A stretch of 20,366 nucleotides of DNA from a virus: IMG/VR virus record IMGVR_UViG_3300028829_000805, positions 1 through 20,366 of that record; one strand, written 5' to 3'. Within the stretch, counting starts at the first letter, position 1, and the number at the start of each line of letters is the position of its first letter. The notes beneath the pieces were generated by a model. It did not search any database, had not been told where the DNA came from, and saw only the letters and a program-made list of their open reading frames with translations. Both the position numbers and the translations under genes were made by a program. This document shows, in pieces, positions 1 through 9,120 of the stretch.

Positions 1-1023
1 ACCACCTCCAGCAGCAGCAAAGGTTACATTTCCTGAGCCGTCTGTGGTTAATACTTCTCCGTTAGTGCCATCTGCGGTTGGTAGAGTGTAAGCATTGTTT
101 ACATTGACTGTACCAGTAGTTTTAATGCCAGTAGTAGTTGTTTCAAATTTTTTCCCATTACCATGTGATATAGCTACAGAACCGCCGTCTGTCATTACAA
201 TGTATTCGTGGCTTCCACCTGTATTTTGCAGCTTAAAATCACTAGCCATAAAGCGCATAGAACCACTACCGCTTTCCTTCATGTAAGTACCAATACTTAA
301 TTGATACAATTCAAACTCGTTGTTAGGGCCAACTTGAAGTCTATTGTTTCCTGAACCAGTGCTTAGTGCGCCAATTTTTATATTTTTATTGTTATTATCT
401 AAATCCCCACCTAGTTGTGGGGTAGTGTCTTCAACAATATTAGAAAGCCCACCGCCAGCAGCAGCAGCCCACTCAGCAGCTGATGCTCCACTGTTTACGG
501 TTAAAACTTGCCCTGCGGTTCCTAGAGAGGACGGGATATTGGTTGCAATGTCCCTGCCGTCTACGGTTCCTGACACTGTGATATTACCCGTAACAGAAAC
601 ACCTGTTGAAGTCGTGTTAAACTTTTGACTTCCATCATGGTATAGGCCAACTGCACCGTTTTCGACCATATAAGCCATGTATTCGCCGTTGCCAGCAAAA
701 AAATCAATAGTAGAGGAGCCTTTAAAGTGTAATGGGCCATTACCAGTATCTTCAATTATACTCCCTGAACCAGAGTGGTAAATTTCAAGATCGTTAGAAT
801 TACCAAAACGTGCCTTTACGTTGTCGTTAAAGTCAACGCCTGTTGAGCCGCCTACAGTACTATCCTCAAAAGAATAACCTAAGCTAGTCCAAGCTGTAGA
901 GCCGTCACCAATTTTTAACTTGCCTGTATCAGTTTCATAACCTTGCTCACCCTGAGAAAGTGTGGGGTTACTGCTAGTCCAGTTAGAGGCAGTATCTCTG
1001 CGTAATTGTATTTTGTTTGCCAT
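1..1023 (-). CDS. Tail fibre-like protein, C-terminus cut by window edge
   Basis: An open frame of 341 codons runs from an ATG at 1023 to the left edge with no stop, so the protein continues outside the window. The first 50 residues (KIQLRRDTASNW, then YETDTGKLKIGDGSTAW) match the N-terminal fold common at the start of phage fibres and of the Bordetella phage tropism determinant. After it come two related repeats, each with a stretch like DLEIYHSGSGS or FELYQLSIG, then a GLYHDGSQKFNTTSTGV-type strand, and each ends in a QVLTVNSG or EVLTTDG plus Ala/Gly-rich linker. This pattern is typical of beta-rich trimeric fibres that bind the host surface. Its start overlaps the stop of the upstream gene as TAATG. 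The fibre role is inferred from family resemblance. Confidence 0.8.
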   Translation of the reverse strand, partial: MANKIQLRRDTASNWTSSNPTLSQGEQGYETDTGKLKIGDGSTAWTSLGYSFEDSTVGGSTGVDFNDNVKARFGNSNDLEIYHSGSGSIIEDTGNGPLHFKGSSTIDFFAGNGEYMAYMVENGAVGLYHDGSQKFNTTSTGVSVTGNITVSGTVDGRDIATNIPSSLGTAGQVLTVNSGASAAEWAAAAGGGLSNIVEDTTPQLGGDLDNNNKNIKIGALSTGSGNNRLQVGPNNEFELYQLSIGTYMKESGSGSMRFMASDFKLQNTGGSHEYIVMTDGGSVAISHGNGKKFETTTTGIKTTGTVNVNNAYTLPTADGTNGEVLTTDGSGNVTFAAAGGG

Positions 1024-1397
1024 TAGGCAGAACCCCCATTAATATCACCTAGAGTAGTGTCGTATGTAGAAGCTGCTGCACCACCATCAATAAGTCTATC
1101 TATAATATCATCTGCAGTGGCGGTTACAAAAACCTTTGCATTACCAGATAAGTTAATAGCATTATTAGAGTTAGAGCTTTCTGTAACCACCCTAGTTAAT
1201 GTTGTGCCTGATGCAGTGTATACACCAGTTCCTATCTCAAAAGCTGTGGAATCTTCAATTGTATATCTTACAGTAGTACCGTCAGTCACTCCTGCAGCAG
1301 CAAAACTTTGATAGCCAGACTCAGCACTGCCCAATGTTATTGTGCCAGTACCAGTAGTGCTAGTTCCCATTTTTGCTCTATTTACAAGAGTGACCAT
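1023..1397 (-). CDS. Small virion structural protein, fibre or tail accessory
   Basis: A 124-residue protein rich in Thr, Gly and Ser with no long hydrophobic segment. The stretches [29 protein letters not shown] and [12 protein letters not shown] form a beta-repeat arrangement that I recognise from short structural proteins encoded beside tail fibres in many phages. It overlaps the fibre gene by one base (TAATG), so the two are probably translated together. It may be a fibre connector, a base or tip protein, or a decoration protein. The sequence does not decide between these. Confidence 0.7.
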   Translation of the reverse strand: MVTLVNRAKMGTSTTGTGTITLGSAESGYQSFAAAGVTDGTTVRYTIEDSTAFEIGTGVYTASGTTLTRVVTESSNSNNAINLSGNAKVFVTATADDIIDRLIDGGAAASTYDTTLGDINGGSA

Positions 1398-1406
1398 CAG
1401 TTAACC

Positions 1407-1844
1407 TTATGTAAGTTGAATTACACCATTAGTAGCATTAAAGTCTACAGTAAAACTATCGCCATCGTTTAATGTAAGAGATGAACCATAGTCATAGTAA
1501 CCAACAATAGGATCAGCAGGTGCTGTTACCGTATCATCATAAATATAAATATAACGGAATGGGCCAGTTGATCCACCTGTAGATGTCAATGTAACGTCTG
1601 AAAGAACCAGCTTGTATGTACCACTTGTCTGTGTAGATGAAGTAGTGTTGATATTACGGGAAGATAAGTTTGTGTAACTTACTTGTGTAACGTTAGCTAA
1701 AATACCATTGCCATCTGTTGCAGGGTTAGGTGACTCAGATGCAGGGGCAGTATTAGACAAAGCAACTACAAACTGATCTGACTCTAGGTCCATATTGTGA
1801 ACTGCGTTTTTAACGAAGTCATTTATTTTATTGAAAGATGCCAT
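1407..1844 (-). CDS. Virion structural protein, paralogue-like to next gene
   Basis: A 145-residue protein beginning MASFNKINDFVKNAVHNMDL, followed by QFVVALSNTAP and a C-terminal hydrophobic strand pattern (SFTVDFNATNGVIQL). It has the same length and plan as the protein encoded just upstream (1857-2294): a short helix, then an ALxN/ALIK strand, then beta-rich sequence ending in a F-x-V/I-x-F strand and an IxL/IRI end. The pair may therefore be an old duplication. Proteins of this type sit next to the capsid gene in many marine phages. Head decoration, head completion or tail roles are all possible. A purine-rich ribosome binding site (AAGGAGTAAATAAA) precedes the ATG. Confidence 0.7.
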   Translation of the reverse strand: MASFNKINDFVKNAVHNMDLESDQFVVALSNTAPASESPNPATDGNGILANVTQVSYTNLSSRNINTTSSTQTSGTYKLVLSDVTLTSTGGSTGPFRYIYIYDDTVTAPADPIVGYYDYGSSLTLNDGDSFTVDFNATNGVIQLT

Positions 1845-1856
1845 TTTATTTACTCC

Positions 1857-2294
1857 TTATGCAATACGTATTATGGCGTTAGATGCGTCTGCTGCGGGAA
1901 ACTGTATTGTAAAATCCCCATTAATAGATTTTTTAGTACTACCAAAAGATATTACAGCAATAGCTCTATTAGATTTAGATGAGTTATATAGGATGCACCC
2001 ATCAGCAGAAACAGTTACAGATGACCATGTTGTAGTGTCATAATCGACTATGGCAGTAGAACCGCTTAAAGTAATAGATGGATTAGCAAGTGTGTTACCT
2101 GTTGCTGTATATCCTACACCTAAAGCTTCGTCTGAATTTCCTGTAACGTCTGAATAATTAGTTGTGCTTGCACCATAAGTACCCGTTGGAGATACTTTGA
2201 TTAATGCAATTTTTATTGTGTCGGTGTCTAAATCATGTATACCACCAAGTAGTTCCTGCTTAAAGCTATTACATACTGAAGAGGCGATAGGCAT
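1857..2294 (-). CDS. Virion structural protein downstream of the capsid gene
   Basis: A 145-residue protein starting MPIASSVCNSFKQELLGGIH with the stretch DTIKIALIKVSPTGTYGAST, a central YTATGNTL strand, and a C-terminal block CILYNSSKSNRAIAVISFG followed by GDFTIQFPAADASNAIIRIA. I recognise this as a very common phage structural protein encoded directly after the capsid gene. No catalytic motif is visible. The start ATG has AAGGATC upstream. It follows the capsid gene by 59 bases, which hold a hairpin (2320-2339). Confidence 0.75.
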   Translation of the reverse strand: MPIASSVCNSFKQELLGGIHDLDTDTIKIALIKVSPTGTYGASTTNYSDVTGNSDEALGVGYTATGNTLANPSITLSGSTAIVDYDTTTWSSVTVSADGCILYNSSKSNRAIAVISFGSTKKSINGDFTIQFPAADASNAIIRIA

Positions 2295-2319
2295 TATTAG
2301 ATCCTTAAATTATATATGA

Positions 2320-2339
2320 GGGCCACCCTAAAGCAGCCC
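2320..2339 (-). other. RNA hairpin between capsid gene and next gene
   Basis: Read on the minus strand, GGGCTGC pairs with GTGGCCC (two G-U wobbles) around a 6-base TTTAGG loop. No run of T follows, so it is not a standard intrinsic terminator. It could slow RNA decay or partly terminate transcription after the highly expressed capsid gene. A similar smaller hairpin (GGCTA, loop CGG, TGGCC) lies at 4617-4629 before the scaffold gene. Confidence 0.4.
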
Positions 2340-2353
2340 CCATAAAATATTAA

Positions 2354-3451
2354 TTAAGCGATATTATATTTCGCTGATACCAGACCTTCTGGACGAAGAA
2401 TCTTGCGACCGTATAGGTGCATACCACGCACAATATCTGCGAATGAGTCTGGGTCACGATAAGTCTCAGTTTTGTTGATCTGCTCTGCAGATGCAACGGC
2501 TGAGTCGTGTCCAGCACAAATTACACCATAGTTAATGTTCTGGTTGTCTGTACCTGAAGTTCCTGCACCAGTACCAACTGCTGGTAAATTTGAAGATACA
2601 TAGACGCGGAAGCCATGAAAGTTATTCAGAACCAAACCGTTCTGCAATCCTGAACCACCAAAGTCTGCGTTCAACAAACGTGAATCTTCATCGCGCATGA
2701 TTTCCATCAACACTGGGTCAATAACAAGCCAACGACCTGATGAGTCAACTTGCTGTTGATCCAACAAACGTGCCATACGAGATACAATCATCGCAGGAGA
2801 TACAGTTGCTGTTGGCAATGCTGTAGCACCAGGAAGACGTGCAGCTACTGGAATCGAATGATCCGCAGCAGAAGCAGTAGTGATGTTACCAAAGTCACCT
2901 TTTTTCAGCTTGTTAGCTGCGAGCAATTCGTCGCCGTTAGCCGCTGAGTTAGCTTTGGTTCCGTTGATAACGTCATTTACGGTATCAGCAGTTTCATCTT
3001 CCAAGATGTTACCAGTTGCACCAGCACCAGGTGTTTGCTTATAACCCGCCATGTAACCAAGTACATCTTTGTCAAACTGGTCAGCCAAACGATAAGCTGC
3101 ACGATCTGATGCAAGGCTTTGAAAATTGACGTGACTATGCGCGTCCTCAATGTCATCCACCTTGAAGGCAAAGTAGTTGGCTTTATCAATTTGAAGAGTA
3201 AAGTCAGAGTCAATCAAATCTTGTGCGGCAACAGTTGTACCACGCAGATAAGGCTTAACTTCTACTTCAGGCTCTTTAACGATTTTCACGCTATCTCCCA
3301 TGTTGGCAATCTCGCCAAAATAGTCGTTGTTAGTAATTGCTTCACAGATAGCAGACTTGCGGAATGCAAGTTGTACCTGTTTGCTGTAGATTACTGGTGA
3401 CCAAACCCCATTGGGAAGGTTGCCGTATCCACTCGCTGATCCAAATGCCAT
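2354..3451 (-). CDS. Major capsid protein
   Basis: A 365-residue protein encoded directly after the scaffold gene and behind its own promoter. The N-terminus (MAFGSASGYGNLPNGVWSPV) is followed by YSKQVQLAFRKSAICEAITN and FGEIANMGDSVKI, a hydrophobic core around DKANYFAFKVDDIEDAHSH, and ADQFDKDVLGYM. This is the pattern I know from major capsid proteins of marine podovirus-like phages with an HK97-type fold. The C-terminal third contains GVICAGHDSAVASAEQINKTE and ends ILRPEGLVSAKYNIA, also typical. The size fits an unprocessed capsid subunit assembled on a separate scaffold. The ribosome binding site GAAAGGAATAAACA precedes the ATG. A 266-base leader with a hairpin lies upstream. Confidence 0.88.
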   Translation of the reverse strand: MAFGSASGYGNLPNGVWSPVIYSKQVQLAFRKSAICEAITNNDYFGEIANMGDSVKIVKEPEVEVKPYLRGTTVAAQDLIDSDFTLQIDKANYFAFKVDDIEDAHSHVNFQSLASDRAAYRLADQFDKDVLGYMAGYKQTPGAGATGNILEDETADTVNDVINGTKANSAANGDELLAANKLKKGDFGNITTASAADHSIPVAARLPGATALPTATVSPAMIVSRMARLLDQQQVDSSGRWLVIDPVLMEIMRDEDSRLLNADFGGSGLQNGLVLNNFHGFRVYVSSNLPAVGTGAGTSGTDNQNINYGVICAGHDSAVASAEQINKTETYRDPDSFADIVRGMHLYGRKILRPEGLVSAKYNIA

Positions 3452-3535
3452 TGTTTATTCCTTTCGCATTATTGGTTCCAAGATACAAACTAAAACAATT
3501 TCAAGTTTAGAGGCTAATATAATGGGTGCATCGTT

Positions 3536-3557
3536 TACAAGAATGGCCTTTCTTGTA
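3536..3557 (-). other. Leader hairpin upstream of the capsid gene
   Basis: A perfect 8-bp inverted repeat, TACAAGAA and TTCTTGTA, encloses a 6-base loop (AGGCCA on the RNA). It sits about 85 to 105 bases before the capsid ATG, inside the long leader expected from the promoter at 3686-3713. The rest of the 266-base gap is AT-rich and holds no plausible gene. A role in messenger stability or translation control is inference. Confidence 0.5.
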
Positions 3558-3685
3558 CATAATGGGCCAATAGTGATTAGGTAGTTCCGTAAGAGTATTG
3601 CTGTTTGTGAATAGTAAAGTTTAATTTAGTATAGAGTAGGTTGCTATTTAATAGGGCTACCCTACACTAAAGGATTGTACATATA

Positions 3686-3713
3686 GTTATACCATAGTTT
3701 TTCTACATGTCAA
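3686..3713 (-). promoter_or_regulatory. Sigma70-type promoter for capsid and tail genes
   Basis: On the minus strand a perfect TTGACA (-35) is followed after 16 bases by TATAAC (-10, five of six matches). The TG one base before the -10 makes it an extended -10 (TATGGTATAACTA). It starts in the gap right after the scaffold gene and points toward the capsid gene, so it probably boosts capsid transcription using host RNA polymerase. Confidence 0.65.
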
Positions 3714-3717
3714 TAGC

Positions 3718-4596
3718 TTAACGAGCATTTCCTGATATATCATAGATAAATTTTCCAGTACGGATAGATTCCATAATATCATCAGCGTATTTCTCGTATT
3801 CTTGTGAAGACATTTTATTTACCTGAGATTCTTTTAGGTAATTACTTGTCTCATCTGTTTCTGGACGAGTACGTGTAGATTTAGTTCCTACTGATTTCGC
3901 CGCATCTTTGTCATTAGTTTTCTTTGCAGCCTTTGCAATGCCCCTATCACTTTTGTATAAGTCGATAGCACGAGAAGCTGAACGAGCATCCTCAGTATTT
4001 TCATACAGAGCATCTTGAACCCATTTAGGCTGTTCTTCAGCCCACTCGTGGAAGTCATCACTGTCACGTATCTCACCAAAGTCTGGGTGTATCCGCATAA
4101 GTTCTGCTTCAGCTTTTTCGCGTGTGGCCTCATATCGCATTTCATCAATAGCTTTAACACGATCTTCTAATTCCTTTGATTGTTCTCTTGCCTTTTTAAT
4201 TGCAATAGTTTCTACGATGGCTGCTACATCAGGGTACTCTGCTGCCCACTTATCTAAGTCTTCATCGCTAGTAGGTAGTTTAATTCCTTGTGCTGCAGAT
4301 TCGTTAAGTTGTTCTTCTAGCTTTTTAATTCGATCTTCGTAGCTACGTTCTTTTTCTTGAGTATGTCTACGTAAATCACCATAGCGTTTTTTAAAGCTAC
4401 GCTCTTCTGCTGTTTCAGGTACTTGCTCTTCTTTTTGTACCTCTTCTTTTTCTTCTGCAGAGTTACTTTGCTCATCCATTAATTTCTTTAGTTCTTCTTC
4501 TTCTAGTTTTCTTTTATCTTCATTTGAGTACTTGCGATTTGCAAATGCTACTTTCTTTGGCGTTTCTACTTCGCCAGCCATTACTGTATCGTTCAT
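3718..4596 (-). CDS. Capsid scaffolding protein
   Basis: A 292-residue, strongly charged protein with long predicted coiled-coil stretches rich in Glu, Lys and Arg (for example KRKLEEEELKKLMDEQ near residue 30 and KRYGDLRRHTQEKERSYEDR near residue 75). Composition, length and position between the portal-side protein and the capsid gene fit a scaffold that templates the procapsid and then leaves. The C-terminal end (EKYADDIMESIRTGKFIYD) is the usual place for capsid contact in scaffolds, but that is inferred. No protease motif is visible. The start has AGAAAAGAAAG upstream. A capsid promoter begins just after its stop. Confidence 0.8.
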   Translation of the reverse strand: MNDTVMAGEVETPKKVAFANRKYSNEDKRKLEEEELKKLMDEQSNSAEEKEEVQKEEQVPETAEERSFKKRYGDLRRHTQEKERSYEDRIKKLEEQLNESAAQGIKLPTSDEDLDKWAAEYPDVAAIVETIAIKKAREQSKELEDRVKAIDEMRYEATREKAEAELMRIHPDFGEIRDSDDFHEWAEEQPKWVQDALYENTEDARSASRAIDLYKSDRGIAKAAKKTNDKDAAKSVGTKSTRTRPETDETSNYLKESQVNKMSSQEYEKYADDIMESIRTGKFIYDISGNAR

Positions 4597-4674
4597 TTAT
4601 TTACTTTCTTTTCTGGGGCCACCGTAGCCTAGTGCTGTTGTTAGGGGGATGAGTAGCCAGACAAATATAGCAGA

Positions 4675-6837
4675 TTACTTACGTGCTGCTAAACCACCTC
4701 GTTTAAATCCTGTTTTTATACCCCTTTCTAAATTTTCTATACTTTGTTTAGTCCTTGAAACAGCAGCGGCATTATCTGCAATTGCTTTAGAGTTAGTAGG
4801 ATCAGATACGTACTTATCAAAAGACTTCCTAGCCTTTGCTCCTGCAGATTTATTTGCAGCCATAGTTTCAGCAAAACTACTTCTGTCATCTCTATCACTA
4901 CTTGCGCGTACTGTAGTAGGAGCAGTTGTAGTAGCTGTAGTAGGAGTAGTAGATGAAGTAGACGTTATTGAAGGGGGTAAATCATCTCGTTTTTGTGCTG
5001 CTGTTCTAACGTCTTTATCTGTACCTGCTATAGGTAAATCAGTATCATTAAATCCTATAGCATCACCAAATATTTCTAATGGTCCTTTTTGTTGTTCACG
5101 AACACTTCTAGCTAATTGTTCTTCTGCTTTAGCTAACATTCTATTAATTTCTTTTTGTTGATCAGAAACGTAAGACTGTTGCCTACCTGCGTATCCAGCA
5201 AAACCAACGGGATCTGTAGCTAGTGTAGATGTAGTAGTTCGTACTTCAGGTGCTACTACAGGAGTTGCTACAGGCGTAGGAGGTTGTAATGTTGAAATTC
5301 TTTTATTTGCCAACGTACTAGGCATTTCTTCTTCTGAAGTTACACTATCAACTAAATTAGATATAATATCGTCTGGCCCACGAATAGATTCTAAATTAGC
5401 ATTAACATTATTAATTACTTCTTCAGTCTGGGAAAATATATCAGCAGCTTCCGTTTTATCTTCAAGTGTTATAGCTTCCGTTTTATCTTCAGGTGTTACA
5501 GCATCTGAATCTTCATCAGAAGATAAGGAAGTAAGTCCATCAGAACTTGGTTTAGGTTTAGTAATAGTATCCTCTACTTTAACTGCAGTAGTTTTAGCTG
5601 CGTTAGCTTGCTCATTAGTTAGACCTAAACTACCAGTAATAGCATCTATAATAGTAGGAATTACGCCTTTAGTTTTAGTATCTGTTTTACCCTCTAACTG
5701 CGCTTTAGCCTCCCTTAAAAACTTTACTTGACCTGGAACAGTAGTTTTTTTAGCCTGTTCTATACGTTGATCTATAGTAGCCAGTGCTTGTTTTTTATTC
5801 AATTTAGTTCCTAAATACATTGCTGCACCTATTAAAGGACCACCTAATGCTGCAGCCACTCCCGTTACTACACTAGAAGTTGGGCCTGTAATTTTTTTAA
5901 GTTCAGTAATGTACATATCTAATGGTGCATCAGACCAACTACCCGCTTCTACAAAGGGATTTTTAGGCGCAGGATCATCTGAATCATTGTCACTTTGTAC
6001 TACAGGTGTTGCGTCCTGTACTACAGGAACTTGTTCTGTAAATAATACATAACCATCAGGTATGGTGTCAAGTGGTTTATCACCTTGGAACCTAATATTT
6101 ATTTTATTACCAGCTTCATTAATATATACTTTAGTTTCAATAGGAACATCTGCAGGAGATACAGGCCACTGAATACCGCCGACAGCAAAGTTATTTTCTT
6201 CACTATCATCTTCACCTTCTACAATAATTAAGTCAGCCATACCAAATGGTAAGTCATCAGGCATAGTAGCTTCGTCAGAGTTACCCATCTGACCCATAGC
6301 TTCCATTTCTTTTAAACCCATCTTAGCCATCTGACGCATTTGCATAAGCTTTTCAAGACCTAAATACCTAACTACATCTGCAGGAAAAATAAACTCACCT
6401 TCGCTGATGTTAGCTGAAATGTCATCACGAACTTCTTTACGTGTACTTCCAGATGGAACTTCGTTACCAGATACTTCATCCACCATACCGCCTTCATCTT
6501 TTAGTCCACCGTCTTCAAAGAAGCTCATTTGATCTTTCATAGCAGTTCCACCTTTGTTAAATTTTAAATTATCACTACGCTTACGTGCAGCTTGTTCTGC
6601 ATCTTCTCTACTTTTATGTGAGCTAGTAGGCTTAATAATTTCTGCCTCTAGCATAAGTTTTAATGTAGCATCATCATATTTATGACCATTATGTATACTA
6701 GGAATGTTTATCCACATACCCTTATACTTAAATGTAGTAGATTTTTCAGATACCATTTCACCTTCAGGAGTTTTATAAACATCCCTACCTGCTTGTGTTT
6801 TTTTACCTGTACCTGTACCTACTTTTTTATCTGCCAT
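4675..6837 (-). CDS. Large virion-associated protein of unknown function
   Basis: A 720-residue protein. Residues 1-110 are basic and end in FNKGGTAMKDQMSFFEDGGL. About residues 125-190 carry SGNEVPSGSTRKEVRDDI and ISEGEFIFPADVVRYLGLEK, a block I recognise from proteins encoded beside the portal in marine podovirus-like phages. Around residue 330 lies a hydrophobic helix (VVTGVAAALGGPLIGAAMYLG) that could insert into a membrane. The rest is a low-complexity Ser/Thr/Pro/Asp-rich region with a 9-residue tandem repeat, ending KRGGLAARK. Length, helix and position suggest an internal or ejection protein, but this is not proven. The start overlaps the preceding small gene by 11 bases. Confidence 0.72.
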   Translation of the reverse strand: MADKKVGTGTGKKTQAGRDVYKTPEGEMVSEKSTTFKYKGMWINIPSIHNGHKYDDATLKLMLEAEIIKPTSSHKSREDAEQAARKRSDNLKFNKGGTAMKDQMSFFEDGGLKDEGGMVDEVSGNEVPSGSTRKEVRDDISANISEGEFIFPADVVRYLGLEKLMQMRQMAKMGLKEMEAMGQMGNSDEATMPDDLPFGMADLIIVEGEDDSEENNFAVGGIQWPVSPADVPIETKVYINEAGNKINIRFQGDKPLDTIPDGYVLFTEQVPVVQDATPVVQSDNDSDDPAPKNPFVEAGSWSDAPLDMYITELKKITGPTSSVVTGVAAALGGPLIGAAMYLGTKLNKKQALATIDQRIEQAKKTTVPGQVKFLREAKAQLEGKTDTKTKGVIPTIIDAITGSLGLTNEQANAAKTTAVKVEDTITKPKPSSDGLTSLSSDEDSDAVTPEDKTEAITLEDKTEAADIFSQTEEVINNVNANLESIRGPDDIISNLVDSVTSEEEMPSTLANKRISTLQPPTPVATPVVAPEVRTTTSTLATDPVGFAGYAGRQQSYVSDQQKEINRMLAKAEEQLARSVREQQKGPLEIFGDAIGFNDTDLPIAGTDKDVRTAAQKRDDLPPSITSTSSTTPTTATTTAPTTVRASSDRDDRSSFAETMAANKSAGAKARKSFDKYVSDPTNSKAIADNAAAVSRTKQSIENLERGIKTGFKRGGLAARK
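5446..5499 (-). repeat. 27-bp tandem repeat inside the 720-residue gene
   Basis: Two adjacent 27-base units (starting at 5446 and 5473, period 27, one or two mismatches) encode two copies of a 9-residue acidic unit around EDKTEA. The unit length is a multiple of three, so the frame is kept. It lies in the low-complexity linker region of the protein. Confidence 0.7.
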
Positions 6838-7042
6838 TTAGTACTTCATCTTTCAATAACTTTAATCTACGTAATTGATTTATTGCACCCTGCGCCCTAT
6901 GCACAATAGTAATACTATCTGTTTGTTCCATTATTCTGTGTTGTTCAGTAATAAGATAGTCAAAGTATTCCTCTAACGCATTAGCCTGTTGGGGGTTGCC
7001 CAGCGTTGGCTTGAGGCGGTTGAGCAGTTGGTCCTTGTTCAT
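6827..7042 (-). CDS. Small helical protein between portal and 720-residue gene
   Basis: Starting at the ATG at 7042 it encodes 71 residues (MNKDQLLNRLKPTLGN...), mostly helical, with ALEEYFDYLITEQHRIMEQ and AINQLRRLKLLKDEVL. A GTG two codons upstream (7048) is an alternative start. It overlaps the end of the portal gene by 62 bases and the next gene by 11 bases. Small helical proteins at this place are common in related phages, perhaps portal- or connector-associated. I cannot assign a function. Confidence 0.6.
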   Translation of the reverse strand: MNKDQLLNRLKPTLGNPQQANALEEYFDYLITEQHRIMEQTDSITIVHRAQGAINQLRRLKLLKDEVLNGR

Positions 7043-9107
7043 TTCCACTAAATCCTTGTTCTTGAGGTGTAGGTACTTGACCTGTTCCTATGTTACCACC
7101 CCCTGCTCCTGTAGGATCTAAAGGGTTGGCTCCCTGTTGTTGTTGTTGCTCTTGGGCTGGGGCTGCAAAGCCTTTCATAAGCTCTGCTTGTATTGCTGCC
7201 TCATCCATATTGTTAGTTACTTTATCTGGGTCTAGCTCCATTGACTTAGCAATTTCTCTGATAATATACTGGAACTTAGCATATGGCGCTAGTGAAGGAT
7301 TAGATGCTACTTGTAAAAACTGCATCAAACGTTGACTACGTACTTCGTTAGCCATAAGACTTTCTGTGCCACGAGCTTTAACTTCTAAGTCTCCACGCAA
7401 CTCAGGATCATAACTAAACTGCATGTTAAAACTAAACAAGCCTTCACCTAATGGACGAAGTAAATAATCATCAATGTTTTTGATTACTGTTTTTATACCG
7501 CCTTGAGCGGCACCCATAAGCATAGAAATGCCAGAAGCAGTACGACCCACCCCTGATACGCCTGTTTGACCATGAGCGAAAGATGGAAATCCAGTTGACT
7601 CATCCGCTAGTACCCTTGCTTTATCAAATAGCTGCAGATTTTCCCCTGCAACATTAGGGAATTTAGTTCCAAACACTGCCTGTCCTGGGGCACCACCTTG
7701 GCGTCTAAATACCTTTCCAGGATATACTGATAGATCTTGACCTGGAACTAAGTTAGTTTCATCTACTTCAATCAATAGGTTACCAGATAATACAGCATTG
7801 TCAACTGCCATTCGCATAAAACCATTCATTAAAGTTTGCGTATCATCCATATTTTCTGCTAGACCTACGCCAAAAAAGCCATAAGGATTTAACTCATACG
7901 GAGAGGCATGATACGGAATCTTAGCAGGTTTGAAAGGATTAAGTACCATACGAAGTAGTTTACCATTACAGATCCAGACGTTTGCTTGTAGTTCATCAAA
8001 GCCAGACAGTTCACTAGGAATATCTACACCTTGCTCTTCTAGTAGCTCTACGTCTACCATACCCCAATACTCTAGTACTTCAAAACGATCAATACCATGT
8101 TCAGGTGCAAAGTCAGCTAAGTCATGCTCCCAATCTTTTCGCGTATAATCTTCACCGTAAAAAATAGCTTCGTCAATTAAAGATGCTCTAAAGTAAGGAC
8201 GCTTCTTGAGGGCACGTAGCTGTGTGCGTGATAGCTTGTGTCGCTCAATAACAAACTGAGCTTCATCCATATTACTTGCATCTGGATCTGGATAAAAGTT
8301 CCATACAGATACATGAGATACTTGTGGTACTGTTTTAATTGTAGGGGAGTACTCGCCCTCTTCGTTCCAATTAGCATACTCTTTATCTACAGCAAATGGA
8401 CCTTTCATTACGCCAGTACCAAACAGTGCCATTTCAAATACTGTGCTACGTAAATGTTTACCTGCACTTGACTCATCTAACTGGTCATGTATTTTCTTTT
8501 GCATTTTCTTAGCTGCAATCATAGCTGGGCTAAATGTGATAGCAGATGGTGTAAGTCCTGTAGTACCTTTTAAACTATCTATTTCTGATAGTTTTTCCGT
8601 TAGTGGTCCAAGGCTCTCCATAAGAGTTTTTTCTGTAGCACCTTTAATCCAATCCTTGCCATCACCTTTATGGCCATACGGAGACACAATTTCATCTTTA
8701 ATATTTTTACGTAGTTGCTCTGGTTCTTTAGGATCAAAGCTAACATCTGCTACAACACCATCTGGTAACTCCGTAGGATCTACGCTTAGTGGAAATCTAT
8801 TGTTAGCAAATAGTACATCAATCATTTGACCATATGCAGCAAGTGTTTTTGTTTTAGTTACTTTAATAAACACACGAGACTTTTCAGCTTCTGTAAATTG
8901 TACGTCAGAACCATATAGACCTCTATAGTTTCTGTAAGATTTAAGCCAGCGTTGCTCGTCTTGCTCACGATAATCCTCAGAGCGTTTGTACCTTTCCATA
9001 ATAAATGGAATTATTTTAGATGCACCATAGTCTTCAACATCAGAGTTGTCTGTGTCTTCAAGGGCAATGGAATCGTCCTCAATAAAAATTTCATCAATAT
9101 CTGACAT
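6981..9107 (-). CDS. Portal protein
   Basis: About 708 residues from the ATG at 9107 (MSDIDEIFIEDD). A TTG at 9131 would add eight residues, but AAGGA lies before the ATG. The protein begins with an acidic segment, then a long helical portal core (RYKRSEDYREQDEQRWLKSYRNYRGLYG), the stretch LFGTGVMKGPF, the block VSVWNFYPDPDASNMDEAQFV and LAENMDDTQTLMNGFMRMAVDN. These are hallmarks of P22-type portal proteins of tailed phages. It forms the dodecameric ring at the capsid vertex through which DNA is packed and ejected. The C-terminus is Gln/Gly/Pro-rich. The gene follows the terminase by 13 bases. Confidence 0.88.
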   Translation of the reverse strand: MSDIDEIFIEDDSIALEDTDNSDVEDYGASKIIPFIMERYKRSEDYREQDEQRWLKSYRNYRGLYGSDVQFTEAEKSRVFIKVTKTKTLAAYGQMIDVLFANNRFPLSVDPTELPDGVVADVSFDPKEPEQLRKNIKDEIVSPYGHKGDGKDWIKGATEKTLMESLGPLTEKLSEIDSLKGTTGLTPSAITFSPAMIAAKKMQKKIHDQLDESSAGKHLRSTVFEMALFGTGVMKGPFAVDKEYANWNEEGEYSPTIKTVPQVSHVSVWNFYPDPDASNMDEAQFVIERHKLSRTQLRALKKRPYFRASLIDEAIFYGEDYTRKDWEHDLADFAPEHGIDRFEVLEYWGMVDVELLEEQGVDIPSELSGFDELQANVWICNGKLLRMVLNPFKPAKIPYHASPYELNPYGFFGVGLAENMDDTQTLMNGFMRMAVDNAVLSGNLLIEVDETNLVPGQDLSVYPGKVFRRQGGAPGQAVFGTKFPNVAGENLQLFDKARVLADESTGFPSFAHGQTGVSGVGRTASGISMLMGAAQGGIKTVIKNIDDYLLRPLGEGLFSFNMQFSYDPELRGDLEVKARGTESLMANEVRSQRLMQFLQVASNPSLAPYAKFQYIIREIAKSMELDPDKVTNNMDEAAIQAELMKGFAAPAQEQQQQQGANPLDPTGAGGGNIGTGQVPTPQEQGFSGNEQGPTAQPPQANAGQPPTG

Positions 9108-9120
9108 ATAGTTTTTTTCC

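Noticed and set aside
1-1023. A diversity-generating retroelement, because the fibre N-terminus is like the tropism determinant
   Set aside because: No template repeat or reverse transcriptase is visible in this window, and the variable C-terminus is outside it.
4649-5161. A long plus-strand frame opposite the 720-residue gene
   Set aside because: It is a low-complexity antisense shadow of the Ser/Thr/Ala-rich coding sequence, with no start signal and no protein pattern.
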